A stretch of DNA of 64,000 nucleotides from Caulobacter sp. (GTDB taxonomy: Bacteria; Pseudomonadota; Alphaproteobacteria; Caulobacterales; Caulobacteraceae). Positions 17,090 through 25,752 of the stretch are shown here, in pieces (position 1 is the stretch's first letter; every line of letters starts with the position of its first letter). The position numbers and the translations under genes were made by a program. The stretch is from contig JAUXTQ010000034.1 of NCBI GenBank assembly GCA_030678995.1, positions 1 to 64,000 on the forward strand. The letters are read 5' to 3'. The notes beneath the pieces were generated by a model. It saw nothing but the letters and a program-made list of their open reading frames with translations, did no database searches and had not been told where the DNA came from.

Positions 17090-18574
17090 ATGCGCATTGA
17101 GTTCGTAGCCTCCGACAAGAGCAAAAACCCCGCCGGCGGCGCGGTCGCGGTGATGGTTTTCGAGGGCGGCAAGCTCTCCACGGCGGCCGAGGATATGGAC
17201 AGGGCGACCGGCGGGGCGGTGACCCGCGCCATCGCCGCCGGGCGCTTCGCCGGCAAGCCCGGCCAGACTGTTGAACTGCTCGTTCCCGCCGGCCTGGAGG
17301 CCCAGCGCCTGGTGATCGTCGGCTCCGGATCCGACAGCGAATGGGGCGGCGACACGGCCGAGCGGTTCGCGGCCCAGGCCTTCCAGACGGTCAAGGCCAG
17401 CGGGGCCGAGACGCTGTACGTCATGATCCCCGGCGGCAAGCCGGAGGAAGCGGCCCGCGGGGCCCTCGGCGCGACCCTCGCCGCCTATCGCTTCGACCGC
17501 TACCGCACGACCGAGAAGCCCGAGGTCAAACCGTCGGTGACGACGGTGAAGGTGGTGACCGACGACTCCAAGGCCGCCGAGGCGGCCTTCGCGCCGCTGA
17601 AGGCCCTGGGCGAGGCAGTCTACTTTTCCCGCGACCTGGTCTCCGAACCGCCCAACGTCCTGCATCCCGTCGAGTACGCCCGCCGGGTGAAGGCGCTCGA
17701 GTCGCTCGGCCTGGAGGTCGAGATCCTCGGCGAGAAGGAGATGACCAAGCTCGGCATGGGCAGCCTGCTGGGCGTCGGCCAGGGCAGCCGGCGCGACAGC
17801 CAGCTGGTCGTGATTCAGTGGAAGGGCGGCGGCGACAGCCAGCCGGTGGCCTTCGTCGGCAAGGGCGTGACCTTCGACACCGGCGGCATCAGCATCAAGC
17901 CCGCCGACGGCATGGAAGACATGAAGTGGGACATGGGCGGCTCGGCCGCCGTTGCCGGCCTGATGCACGTGCTGGCCGGCCGCAAGGCCAAGGTCAACGC
18001 CGTGGGCATCCTGGGCCTGGTCGAGAACATGCCCGACGGCAACGCCCAGCGTCCGGGCGACGTGGTCACCTCGATGTCCGGCCAGACCATCGAGGTCATC
18101 AACACCGACGCCGAGGGCCGCCTCGTGCTGGCCGACGCGCTCTGGTACACGCAGGACCGCTTCAAGCCGAAATTCATGGTCGACCTGGCCACCTTGACCG
18201 GCGCGATCATCATCTCGTTGGGCAACGACTACGCCGGCCTGTTCAGCAACAACGACGAGCTTGCCGACAATCTGCTGGCCGCCTCCAAGGCGACCGGTGA
18301 GCCGCTGTGGCGGATGCCGGTCCCGGCCATCTACGACAAGCATATCGACAGTGCGATCGCCGACATGAAGAACGTCGGCAACGGTCGCGCCGGGGGGTCG
18401 ATCACCGCGGCGCTGTTCCTGCAACGCTTCGTCAACGGCCTGCCCTGGGCGCATCTGGATATCGCTTCGACCGCCTGGAAGAAGCCTTCGACCGTCCCGA
18501 CCATTCCCGAGGGCGCCGTCGGTTTCGGGGTTCGCCTGCTGAACCAGATGGTGGCGGACAAATACGAGGGCTGA
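17090..18574 (+). CDS. pepA: Leucyl aminopeptidase
   Basis: A 494-residue M17 aminopeptidase with two metal ions, removing N-terminal residues from peptides in the cytoplasm. The metal and active-site signature is complete: GKGVTFDTGGISIKP, DMGGSAAV and NTDAEGRLVLAD. The N-terminal macrodomain-like part occupies about residues 1-160. It is divergent from lptF, an arrangement (pepA next to lptFG) that is common in proteobacteria. Confidence 0.95.
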   Translation: MRIEFVASDKSKNPAGGAVAVMVFEGGKLSTAAEDMDRATGGAVTRAIAAGRFAGKPGQTVELLVPAGLEAQRLVIVGSGSDSEWGGDTAERFAAQAFQTVKASGAETLYVMIPGGKPEEAARGALGATLAAYRFDRYRTTEKPEVKPSVTTVKVVTDDSKAAEAAFAPLKALGEAVYFSRDLVSEPPNVLHPVEYARRVKALESLGLEVEILGEKEMTKLGMGSLLGVGQGSRRDSQLVVIQWKGGGDSQPVAFVGKGVTFDTGGISIKPADGMEDMKWDMGGSAAVAGLMHVLAGRKAKVNAVGILGLVENMPDGNAQRPGDVVTSMSGQTIEVINTDAEGRLVLADALWYTQDRFKPKFMVDLATLTGAIIISLGNDYAGLFSNNDELADNLLAASKATGEPLWRMPVPAIYDKHIDSAIADMKNVGNGRAGGSITAALFLQRFVNGLPWAHLDIASTAWKKPSTVPTIPEGAVGFGVRLLNQMVADKYEG

Positions 18575-18587
18575 TCCCAACCCGATT

Positions 18588-18669
18588 GCCCCCGCGAAGG
18601 CGGGGGTCCAAGCTGTGTTCGATGAAGCGGAAAGCCTGCTTGGGTCCCCGCCTGCGCGGGGATATTCGG
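18588..18669. repeat. Inverted repeat, CCCCGCG family
   Basis: CCCCCGCGAAGGCGGGGGTCC on the left faces GGGTCCCCGCCTGCGCGGGG on the right, with an AAGC/GCTT inner match. It is a less perfect relative of the element at 3727-3835. It lies between pepA and holC and ends eight bases before the holC ATG. Confidence 0.7.
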
Positions 18670-18676
18670 AACTGAG

Positions 18677-19138
18677 ATGAGCAATCCCGCCTGCGAAGTC
18701 TGGTTCTACCACCTCGAGCGGTCGTCGCTCGATCAGGTGCTGCCCGACCTGCTGGACAAGACCCTCAAGAAGGGCTGGAAGGCCGTGGTCCGCACCCGCG
18801 AGGCCGGGCGGCTGGAGCACCTCGACGGCTGGCTGTGGAGCTTCCGGGACGAGAGCTTCCTGCCGCACGGCCTGGCCGACGAGCCCTTCGCCGAGCACCA
18901 GCCGGTGCTGCTGACCACGGGGCTGGACACGCCCAATGGCGCCCAGGCCCTGTTCCTCGTCGACGGCGCCGAGGCGGGCGATCTTACGCCGTATGAGCGG
19001 TGCATCGTGCTGTTCGACGGTCGTGACGAGGCCGCGCTGGCCGATGCCCGCCAGCGCTGGAAGGCGTTCAAGGCCGAGGGCCGCCCGATCAGCTACTGGC
19101 GGCAGGGCGAGCAGCGCGGCTGGGAGAAGATGGCATGA
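18677..19138 (+). CDS. holC: DNA polymerase III subunit chi
   Basis: A 153-residue protein of the clamp-loader accessory pair chi-psi, which links polymerase III to single-strand binding protein. The start EVWFYHLERSSLDQVLPDLL and the segment SFLPHG..DEPFAEHQPVLLT are characteristic of HolC. It follows pepA as in many proteobacteria. The last four bases overlap the next gene (ATGA). Confidence 0.92.
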   Translation: MSNPACEVWFYHLERSSLDQVLPDLLDKTLKKGWKAVVRTREAGRLEHLDGWLWSFRDESFLPHGLADEPFAEHQPVLLTTGLDTPNGAQALFLVDGAEAGDLTPYERCIVLFDGRDEAALADARQRWKAFKAEGRPISYWRQGEQRGWEKMA

Positions 19139-19446
19139 GACAGCTGGTCCTGTTCTCGGTGCTGGCGCTGACAGCCTGCGCCGCCGCCCCGTCGGCGCCG
19201 GCCGCGCCGATCAGCCAGGCGCCGACCATCCCGCTGCCGCCGCCGCCGCCGGCCGACAGCTGCGGCGCGACCGACATGCAATGGCTGGTGGGCAAGCCCA
19301 AAAGCCAGATCCCGGTGCCCACCGAGCCGCAGCGCCGTCGCGTGGTCTGCACCACCTGCCCGGTGACCCTGGACTACAGCGCCTACCGCCTGAACATCCT
19401 GTTCGACGCCGAGACGGGGATCATCAAGGAAGTGAAGTGCGGGTGA
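19135..19446 (+). CDS. I78-type peptidase-inhibitor-like lipoprotein
   Basis: A 103-residue protein with a lipoprotein signal (LALTACAAA, lipidation Cys at about residue 15), a short proline-rich linker, then a compact domain. The domain has CGATDMQWLVGK at the front and YSAYRLNILFDAETGIIK-VKCG at the end (shown in parts), matching the pattern of peptidase inhibitor family I78 (LVG ... RLN--D--G-I--V-CG). An extra CTTCP pair could form a disulfide. The inhibitory activity is inferred only. It is cotranslated with holC. Confidence 0.75.
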   Translation: MRQLVLFSVLALTACAAAPSAPAAPISQAPTIPLPPPPPADSCGATDMQWLVGKPKSQIPVPTEPQRRRVVCTTCPVTLDYSAYRLNILFDAETGIIKEVKCG

Positions 19447-19450
19447 TGAG

Positions 19451-19482
19451 AAGGGGACACGTACCTTTGGTACATGTCCCCT
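19451..19482. repeat. GGGGACA palindrome in a convergent gap
   Basis: GGGGACACGTACC and GGTACATGTCCCC flank TTT. The stem is complete except for one C-A mismatch at stem position 8, the same position that is mismatched or wobble-paired at 31697, 32183 and 40350. It fills the 36-base gap between the convergent lipoprotein and ABC-F stops and could stop transcription from both sides. Confidence 0.8.
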
Positions 19483-21366
19483 CTACGCTTCCACCGCCGC
19501 CAGCTGTTCGGCGATGGCCATCCACTCGGCCTCGGCTTTGTCGACGGCGTTCTGGGCCTTGAGGCGCTTCTGGCCGAGGTCGGCGGCGCGCGGGGCGTCC
19601 TTCACATAGATGGCCGGATCGGCCAGCACCGCGTCGAGCTCTTCCAGCGCCTTCGTCGTGCGGGTCACCACCGCCTCGGCGGCTTCGAGCTTGCGCTTCA
19701 GCGGGCCGGCCTGGGCCGCGGGAACCCTGAGAGGCGGCGGCGCGGCCTTGACCGGCTCGGGCTCGGGCGCCTTGATCTGCGACGGGGCCCGGGCCGCGAC
19801 CCGGGCGCGGTCGAGCACGAACTTGGCGTAGTCGTCCATGTCGCCGTTGAACGGCTTGATCGTGCCGTCGGCGGCCAGCCACAGCCGGTCGGCGACCAGC
19901 TCCATCAGCGACCGGTCGTGGGTGATCAGGATCACCGCGCCCTCGTAGTCGTTGAGCGCGTCCAGCAGGGCCCGGCGGGAGTCGATGTCCAGGTGGTTGG
20001 TCGGCTCGTCGAGGATCAGCATGTGCGGCGCATCCATCGCCACCATGTTCAGCAGCAGCCGCGCCCGCTCGCCGCCGGACAGGTTGGCGACGGTGGTCTC
20101 CTGCTTCTCGAAGCCCAGGCCGAACTGCGCCAGCTTCGAGCGGCGCGAGGACTCGCTGGCGTCGGGCATGGCCCGCCGGATGATCTCCAGCGGGGTGTCC
20201 TCGGGGTCCATGGCCTCGATCTGGTGCTGGTGAAACCAGCCCACGCGCATCTTGCGGTCGCGGTGGAACTCCCCGGTCTGCACCCCCAGCGCCCCGGCGA
20301 TCAGCTTGGCGAAGGTCGACTTGCCCGCGCCGTTGACGCCCAGCAGGCCGATGCGGTCGTCCAGGTCCATGCGCAGGTTGAGGTTGCGCAGGATCGGCTT
20401 GCCCGGCTCGTAGCTGACATTGGCCTTCTCCAGCCGGATCAGCGGCGGCGCCAGCGGTCGGGGCGGGGAGGGCAGGGTGAAGGGCGCGACGCGCTCCTCG
20501 ATGGTCGTGGCCACCGGCTCCATCTTGGCCAGCCGCTTCATCCGGGACTGGGCCTGGGCGGCCTTGGAAGCCTTGGCCCGGAAGCGGTCGACGAAGGCCT
20601 GCAGGTGGGCCCGCTCGGCGTCCTGCTTGGCCTTGGCCGACAGCTGCAGCCGCGACTTCTCGGCCCGGCGCCGTTCGAAGTCGTCATAGCCGCCGGTGTA
20701 GATCTCCAGCTTGCCCTGGGTCAGGTGCAGGATGTGGGTGCAGCTGTTGTTCAGCAGTTCCCGGTCGTGGCTGATGATCAGGGCGGTGTTGGGATACTTC
20801 TTCAGCCGCGCCTCGAGCCACAGGGCGCCTTCAAGGTCGAGGTAGTTGGTCGGCTCGTCGAGCAGCAGCAGGTCCGGTTCGCTGAACAGGGCCGCGGCCA
20901 GCGCCACGCGCATCCGCCAGCCGCCGGAGAACTCGGCCATCGGCCGCTGCAGGTCCTCGACGGAAAACCCCAGACCGGAGAGGATTTCAGCGGCGCGGGA
21001 CGGGGCCGAGTCGGCGTCGATCTCGATCAACCGGGTCCAGATGTCGCCCATCTCCTCCGGATCGGCGGTCTCCAGCCGGGTCAGCAGGTCGTGGCGCTCG
21101 TCATCGGCTTCCAGGATGGTGTCGATCAGCGACACCGGCGTCGCGGGATGCTCCTGGGCCACCTGGCCGATGCGGGCGTGTCTGGGCAGGTTGATCTCAT
21201 CGCCGCCGGCGACCAGCTCGCCCATGATCAGCTTGAACAGGGTCGACTTGCCCACGCCGTTGCGGCCGACAAGGCCTACTTTCGAGCCCGGCGGCAGGGA
21301 AATGCCGGCGTGGTCGAAGAAGCGTCGCCCCCAGGCGTCAAAGGTCAGGTCGTTGATCTGGAGCAT
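19483..21366 (-). CDS. ABC-F family ATPase (Uup/YheS-like)
   Basis: A 627-residue soluble protein with two ATP-binding cassettes and no membrane domain, the hallmark of ABC-F translation factors. The first cassette has GRNGVGKSTLF and LLLDEPTNYLDL; the second has GVNGAGKSTFAK, LSGGERARLLL and LILDEPTNHLDI. The linker between cassettes is rich in basic residues, and the C-terminal ~90 residues are a charged coiled coil, as in Uup. Family members act at the ribosome; whether this one is Uup or YheS cannot be settled from sequence alone. Confidence 0.88.
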   Translation of the reverse strand: MLQINDLTFDAWGRRFFDHAGISLPPGSKVGLVGRNGVGKSTLFKLIMGELVAGGDEINLPRHARIGQVAQEHPATPVSLIDTILEADDERHDLLTRLETADPEEMGDIWTRLIEIDADSAPSRAAEILSGLGFSVEDLQRPMAEFSGGWRMRVALAAALFSEPDLLLLDEPTNYLDLEGALWLEARLKKYPNTALIISHDRELLNNSCTHILHLTQGKLEIYTGGYDDFERRRAEKSRLQLSAKAKQDAERAHLQAFVDRFRAKASKAAQAQSRMKRLAKMEPVATTIEERVAPFTLPSPPRPLAPPLIRLEKANVSYEPGKPILRNLNLRMDLDDRIGLLGVNGAGKSTFAKLIAGALGVQTGEFHRDRKMRVGWFHQHQIEAMDPEDTPLEIIRRAMPDASESSRRSKLAQFGLGFEKQETTVANLSGGERARLLLNMVAMDAPHMLILDEPTNHLDIDSRRALLDALNDYEGAVILITHDRSLMELVADRLWLAADGTIKPFNGDMDDYAKFVLDRARVAARAPSQIKAPEPEPVKAAPPPLRVPAAQAGPLKRKLEAAEAVVTRTTKALEELDAVLADPAIYVKDAPRAADLGQKRLKAQNAVDKAEAEWMAIAEQLAAVEA

Positions 21367-21398
21367 GGCGGGGCTGGAAAAGGACTTCGCGACAGGTG

Positions 21399-21427
21399 TT
21401 GGCGGTTCGGGGGTCCGCCGCTATAAG
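21399..21427 (+). promoter_or_regulatory. Possible housekeeping promoter for ndk
   Basis: TTGGCGG (21399-21405) and GCTATAAG (21420-21427) are separated by 14 bases, close to the Caulobacter sigma-73 pattern. The -10 lies about 48 bases upstream of the ndk ATG. It is a motif match in the gap between divergent ABC-F and ndk. Confidence 0.45.
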
Positions 21428-21475
21428 CCCGCGACCTCCCAAACACCACCTCATGTGTAAGGCTTCAAACTAGCC

Positions 21476-21895
21476 ATGACTGAACGCACCTTCTCGATCA
21501 TCAAGCCGGACGCCACCCGCCGGAACCTCACCGGCGCGATCAACGCCGTCATCGAAGGCGCCGGCCTGCGCATCGTCGCCCAGCGCCGCGTCCGCCTGAC
21601 GCAAGACCAGGCCAAGAAATTCTATGACGTGCACGCCGCCCGCCCGTTCTACGGCGAGCTGGTCGGCCAGATGACCGCCGAGCCGGTGGTCGTCCAGGTG
21701 CTGGAAGGCGACAACGCCGTGGCCCGCTATCGCGAAGTCATGGGCGCCACCAACCCGGAACAGGCCGCCGACGGCACGATCCGCAAGCTGTTCGCCCTGT
21801 CGATCGGCGAAAACTCGGTCCATGGTTCGGACTCGATCGAGAACGCCGGCATCGAAATCGCCCAGTTCTTCACCGACGCCGACATCGTCGGCTAG
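21476..21895 (+). CDS. ndk: Nucleoside diphosphate kinase
   Basis: A 139-residue enzyme that balances nucleoside triphosphate pools by phosphate transfer through a histidine. The catalytic histidine is in NSVHGSDS, and [11 protein letters not shown] is the canonical start. Length and C-terminus are typical. The TAG stop falls within the left arm of an intergenic palindrome, so the repeat abuts the coding end exactly. The likely terminator lies further downstream at 22084. Confidence 0.96.
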   Translation: MTERTFSIIKPDATRRNLTGAINAVIEGAGLRIVAQRRVRLTQDQAKKFYDVHAARPFYGELVGQMTAEPVVVQVLEGDNAVARYREVMGATNPEQAADGTIRKLFALSIGENSVHGSDSIENAGIEIAQFFTDADIVG

Positions 21896-21968
21896 TGTGC
21901 TGGATTTGAAGTTCGCCTCATTGTTGGATCAGGCTGCGAGCGAACTTCAAATCCAAAAAGCACACTAG
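21892..21968. repeat. Palindrome overlapping the ndk stop codon
   Basis: CTAGTGTGCTGGATTTGAAG... (21892-21916) is answered by CGAACTTCAAATCC..CACACTAG ending at 21968, with a four-base bulge (AAAA) on the right side. The loop is about 23 bases. A diverged second copy follows at once. Confidence 0.75.
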
Positions 21969-21981
21969 AAACATAGACTTG

Positions 21982-22056
21982 CTAATGTCCTCTTCGATTC
22001 CGAAGTTCGTCGGAGCCCGCCACAAGCGCTTGCGAACTTCGGAATCGGGACACTAG
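21982..22056. repeat. Second, diverged copy of the ndk palindrome
   Basis: CTAATGTCC...GATTCCGAAGTTCG on the left and CGAACTTCGGAATCGGGACACTAG on the right form an imperfect stem. The shared words CTAxTGT, GATT and GAAGTTCG show that it is related to the preceding element. Confidence 0.65.
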
Positions 22057-22083
22057 GTCCGACCGATCTTCGAAACGCGCTGA

Positions 22084-22119
22084 CGGCTGGTTCCCTGCGG
22101 GAGCCGGCCGCTTTCGTTT
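22084..22119 (+). terminator. Intrinsic terminator, probably of ndk
   Basis: CGGCTGGTTCCC (22084-22095) pairs with GGGAGCCGGCCG (22099-22110) over a three-base loop, with two G-T pairs, followed by CTTTCGTTT. It reads in the ndk direction but is almost 190 bases past the stop codon, with two palindromic elements between. Confidence 0.7.
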
Positions 22120-22364
22120 CAGATCGAAGCCCTCGTCACCCCGCGGCTGGCCGCGTCAAACGTCCGGACGAAGCGGATGCGGCGCAGGACGTCGCGCTCG
22201 ATCGTCTTCAGCCGTGAGCGGATCACTGTCCGGGAGGCGCCGCAGACGATGACCTCCGCCTCGTCGTCCAGCACCCGCTTGACGACATCGCGCAGGGCGA
22301 AGGCCCCGTGGAATCGGGCTAGATGCCTGCGCCGAAAACCTGGACCCTGCTCCGATGGCCGCAC
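22119..22364 (-). CDS. Hypothetical small protein, possibly a gene remnant
   Basis: Up to 81 residues. From about residue 16 to the end the codons have the strong third-position G/C preference of neighbouring genes, so the frame looks truly coding. The first ~15 residues overlap the purN start on the other strand and are doubtful. The core FALRDVVKRVLDDEAEVIVCGA resembles, faintly, the second half of a STAS domain (quoted in part); this is a weak impression. It may be a short functional gene or the 3' end of a decayed one. No function is assigned. Confidence 0.4.
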   Translation of the reverse strand: MRPSEQGPGFRRRHLARFHGAFALRDVVKRVLDDEAEVIVCGASRTVIRSRLKTIERDVLRRIRFVRTFDAASRGVTRASI

Positions 22365-22966
22365 CGCTGAAGATCGGATTCCTGGCGTCCCATTCGGGCA
22401 GCAGCATGCGGGCGATCATCGACGCCATCCGCGCGGGGGCGCTGGACGCCCAGGCGTTGCTACTGGCCAGCAACAACGGCGACAGCGCCGCCCTGACCTG
22501 GGCCCGCGAGCACGGCCTGGCGGCCCGCCACATCAGCGGCAGGACCGAGGGCTCGCCGCAGGCCGCTGACCTGGCCATCGCTGAAGCGATGACCGTGGCG
22601 GGCGTCGAGCTGCTGGTCCTGTCCGGCTACCTGCGGCCCGTCGGCCCGGTGACCCTGGAGCGGTATCGCGGCCGGATCCTCAACATCCATCCCGCCCTGC
22701 TGCCGAAGTACGGTGGGCAGGGGATGTACGGCCGTCACATCCACGAGGCGGTGCTCACCCACGGCGACGCCGAGACCGGCGCGACGATCCATGTGGTCGA
22801 CGGCGAATACGACCACGGCCCGGTGGTGGCCCAGCGGCGCGTGCCGGTGCTGCCCGGCGACACCCCCGAAACCCTGGCGGCGCGGGTGATGGCGGTCGAG
22901 CCGGACCTGTTCGTGGAAACGCTGCGGGACATCGCCGCGCGCGGGGCGGTGCTGCCATCCGGCTGA
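22355..22966 (+). CDS. purN: Phosphoribosylglycinamide formyltransferase (PurN-like)
   Basis: A 203-residue enzyme expected to formylate GAR in purine synthesis. The catalytic Asn and His are in LNIHPALLPKYGG and the Asp in VDGEYDHGPVV, with MYGRHIHEAVL between. The N-terminal phosphate loop is SHSGSSMRAI instead of the usual SGRGSN, and LSGYLRPVGP replaces AGYMR, so it is a divergent member. It is convergent with purM, whereas most alphaproteobacteria have purM-purN in one operon. It could be the only PurN or a second formyltransferase. Confidence 0.8.
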   Translation: MAAPLKIGFLASHSGSSMRAIIDAIRAGALDAQALLLASNNGDSAALTWAREHGLAARHISGRTEGSPQAADLAIAEAMTVAGVELLVLSGYLRPVGPVTLERYRGRILNIHPALLPKYGGQGMYGRHIHEAVLTHGDAETGATIHVVDGEYDHGPVVAQRRVPVLPGDTPETLAARVMAVEPDLFVETLRDIAARGAVLPSG

Positions 22967-22972
22967 CCCACA

Positions 22973-23089
22973 ACTGTCATCCCGGACGGCCCGCAGGGGC
23001 GATCCGGGACCCAGATCAGATCCCAGATCAAGTGTGTGAAGCCGAATCTGGGTCCCGGCTCTCCGCTTCGCTTCGGCCGGGATGACAGT
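22973..23089. repeat. Inverted repeat between purN and purM
   Basis: AACTGTCATCCCGG on the left and CCGGGATGACAGT on the right bracket a second pair GATCCGGGACCCAGAT / ATCTGGGTCCCGGC. It has the same layout as the elements at 3727 and 43839. It lies between convergent genes and could block read-through in both directions. Confidence 0.75.
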
Positions 23090-23100
23090 GAGAGAGCGGG

Positions 23101-24123
23101 TCAGCCCCGCGCCAGTTCCCCACACACAAACGCGTCCTCGCCCGCTTCCAGCAACGCGGCGAGCACCCCCGGCGCCTCGGCCTGGCCTGTGATCAGCAGG
23201 AAGCCGATGCCGCAGTTGAAGGTGCGGCGCATTTCGTGCTCGGCGATGCCGCCGGTTTCCTGCAGCCACTGGAACACCGGCGCCATGGCCCAGGCGTTCC
23301 AGTCGAAGCGGGGAATGAGGCCGTCGGCAATGGCCCGGGGCGGATTCTCTATCAGCCCGCCGCCGGTGATGTGGGCCACGCCCTTGATCTTGCCCGCCTT
23401 GATCAGCGGCAGGGTTGAGTCGACGTAGATCCGGGTGGGCGTCATCAGGCTCTCGGCCAGGGTCCCGTCGCCAAAGGGGGAGGGCGCGTCCCACGCCAGC
23501 CCCGAGCGTTCGACCACCTTGCGGACCATGGAATAGCCGTTGGAGTGCGGCCCGCTGGAGGCCAGGCCGATCATCACGTCGCCGGCCCGCTGGTCATCCA
23601 GCCGGGGCAGCACCCCGCCGCGATCGACCGCCCCGACGGTGAAGCCGGCCAGGTCGTACTCGCCCTCGGCGTACATGCCCGGCATCTCGGCCGTCTCGCC
23701 CCCCACCAGCGCGCAGCCGGCCAGCTTGCAGCCCTGCGCGATGCCGGCGACCACCCGGGTGGCGGTGGGCACGTCCAGCTTGCCGGTGGCGAAATAGTCG
23801 AGGAACAGCAGGGGTTCGGCGCCCTGGGCCAGCAGGTCGTTGACGCACATCGCCACCAGATCGATGCCGACCGTGTCATGCAGCCCGGTCTCAATGGCGA
23901 TCTTCAGCTTGGTGCCGACCCCGTCGGTGGTCGAGACCAGCAGCGGGTCCTCGTAGCCGGCGGCCTTGAGGTCGAACAGCGCGCCGAACCCGCCCAGTCC
24001 GCCCTCGGCGCCGGGACGCCGGGTGGCCTTGGCCAGCGGCTTGATGGCCTCCACGAGGGCGGCGCCGGCGTCGATGTCGACTCCGGCCTGGGCGTAGGTA
24101 AGGCCGTTGGGTCGATTGGTCAT
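23101..24123 (-). CDS. purM: Phosphoribosylformylglycinamidine cyclo-ligase
   Basis: A 340-residue AIR synthetase that closes the imidazole ring in purine synthesis using ATP. Diagnostic segments are [11 protein letters not shown] at the start, [14 protein letters not shown] and [12 protein letters not shown]. The C-terminal half carries [12 protein letters not shown]. The adjacent gene on the right, rnd, is divergent. Confidence 0.95.
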   Translation of the reverse strand: MTNRPNGLTYAQAGVDIDAGAALVEAIKPLAKATRRPGAEGGLGGFGALFDLKAAGYEDPLLVSTTDGVGTKLKIAIETGLHDTVGIDLVAMCVNDLLAQGAEPLLFLDYFATGKLDVPTATRVVAGIAQGCKLAGCALVGGETAEMPGMYAEGEYDLAGFTVGAVDRGGVLPRLDDQRAGDVMIGLASSGPHSNGYSMVRKVVERSGLAWDAPSPFGDGTLAESLMTPTRIYVDSTLPLIKAGKIKGVAHITGGGLIENPPRAIADGLIPRFDWNAWAMAPVFQWLQETGGIAEHEMRRTFNCGIGFLLITGQAEAPGVLAALLEAGEDAFVCGELARG

Positions 24124-24227
24124 GACAAACTCTGGGGGAGGCTTCGCGGCAACGATGGGTGACGAAAATGTCGCGCGGCGGTCTAGTCTCTTGCAGACTC
24201 GGCCCCGGGCGGCGCTATAGCTACCCG

Positions 24228-25406
24228 ATGCAGCCGATTACGACCACCGCCCAGCTGGCGGATTTCTGCAAGTCCCTGAAAGGTCAGCCCTTCGTCGCCG
24301 TGGACACCGAGTTCATGCGCGAAACGACCTACTGGCCCAAGCTCTGCCTGATCCAGGTGGCGGCGCCCAATGGCGCGGAAGCCTGTATCGACCCGCTGGC
24401 TGACGGACTTGATCTCGCTCCCCTGCTCGACATTCTCCGCGACGAGACGGTCGACAAGGTGTTCCACGCCGCCCGCCAGGACGTGGAAATCTTCAACAAC
24501 CTGGGCGCCATGCCGCGTCCGCTGTTCGACACCCAGATCGCCGGCATGGCGGCGGGCTTCGGCGAGCAGATCGCCTACGACGCCCTGGTGCGCCAGATGC
24601 TGAAGGTCGACCTGGACAAGTCCAGCCGCTTCACCGACTGGGCCCGCCGTCCCCTGAGCGACAACCAGCTGACCTACGCCATCGCCGACGTGACCCATCT
24701 GGCCGACCTCTATCCGACGCTGCGCGCGCGGCTGGAGAAGGACGGACGCCTGGCCTGGGTCGAGGAGGAGATGGCGGCGCTGACCGACCCGGCGCTCTAC
24801 GATGTGGAGCCGGACAACGCCTGGAAGCGCCTCAAACCGCGCAAGCACACGTCGAAATACCTGGCGGTGTTCAAGGCGGTCGCCGCCTGGCGCGAGAAGA
24901 CCGCCCAGCAACGGGACCAGCCGCGCGGCCGTATCCTCAAGGACGACGCCATCGACGAACTGGCCGCCCAGGCGCCGACCGACGCGGCGGCCATGGACCG
25001 CCTGCGCGGGGTGCCCAAGGGCTTCTCGGGCAGCAAGTTCGGCCCCGACCTGCTGGCCGCGATCCAGCAGGCGCTCCGTGACCCGGAGGCCTACGCCCCG
25101 ACGATCGACCGCGAGCGCGGCCCGCAGAACGCCGCCGCCGGCGCCGTGGTGGAACTGCTCAAGGTGCTGCTCAAGGCCCGGGCCGAGGACGCCGGTGTGG
25201 CCTCAAAGCTCTTGGCCACCGTCTCGGACCTGGAAAAGATCGCCAACGACGACAACGCCGACGTCGGCGCCCTGACCGGCTGGCGGCGCGACGCCTTCGG
25301 CGCCGACGCCCTCAAGCTCAAGCGCGGCGAACTGGCCCTGGTGCTGGACGGGACGCGGGTGCGGGTCGTCGAGGTGCGCCGGGCGCCGAAAGCGGCGGCG
25401 GGCTGA
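24228..25406 (+). CDS. rnd: Ribonuclease D
   Basis: A 392-residue 3'-to-5' exoribonuclease that trims tRNA and other stable RNA precursors. The DEDD exonuclease residues are in [21 protein letters not shown] and [16 protein letters not shown] helicase/RNase D C-terminal (HRDC) region follows around residues 210-290. The ATG at 24228 is chosen because the domain starts there ([13 protein letters not shown]); an earlier in-frame ATG would add a non-conserved leader. It stands alone next to the accessory TPS region. Confidence 0.93.
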   Translation: MQPITTTAQLADFCKSLKGQPFVAVDTEFMRETTYWPKLCLIQVAAPNGAEACIDPLADGLDLAPLLDILRDETVDKVFHAARQDVEIFNNLGAMPRPLFDTQIAGMAAGFGEQIAYDALVRQMLKVDLDKSSRFTDWARRPLSDNQLTYAIADVTHLADLYPTLRARLEKDGRLAWVEEEMAALTDPALYDVEPDNAWKRLKPRKHTSKYLAVFKAVAAWREKTAQQRDQPRGRILKDDAIDELAAQAPTDAAAMDRLRGVPKGFSGSKFGPDLLAAIQQALRDPEAYAPTIDRERGPQNAAAGAVVELLKVLLKARAEDAGVASKLLATVSDLEKIANDDNADVGALTGWRRDAFGADALKLKRGELALVLDGTRVRVVEVRRAPKAAAG

Positions 25407-25752
25407 AAGCGGCCTGGCCAGGCGGGGCCGCAAAGGACCGATGCCATCTCGGGCGGCATTTTCGCCGGTTATTTTCTAGGTATACTTACCCAAATATGAG
25501 TATTTCTGTCAGTGGAACACTGCGCCAACTCAAAGAGCCAGGTTTTTTCGAAGAATTCGCGTCTTAGGGGAACCTCCCGGGATATCGCGAGTTAACGAGC
25601 CCAGATGTGGATGTTCGGCAAATCATGCTGGCCATCCGCTGGATGAAGTCGTCCATACCTGACGACCCGACTATCTGCTTGAAGCCATCTACGTGTGTAC
25701 TCTCAACCGCGTGAGAGGCATTGCGCTCACCTGTCGCGGTGGGGCTTCATTG
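25407..25752. other. Lower-GC gap upstream of the TPS cassette
   Basis: About 345 bases with no supported gene. The central part (25460-25570) is clearly more A/T-rich than its surroundings. A GCGGCC...GGCCGC stem at about 25411-25432 may end rnd transcription. The rest should hold the promoter of tpsB. The base shift marks the left edge of an accessory segment. Confidence 0.5.

Noticed and set aside
19474..21426. 650-codon open frame opposite the ABC-F gene
   Set aside because: Antisense to a gene with two complete ATP-binding cassettes; no motif of its own.
25496..25567. 23-codon frame in the gap upstream of tpsB
   Set aside because: Poor start context and no leader-peptide features such as runs of regulatory codons.
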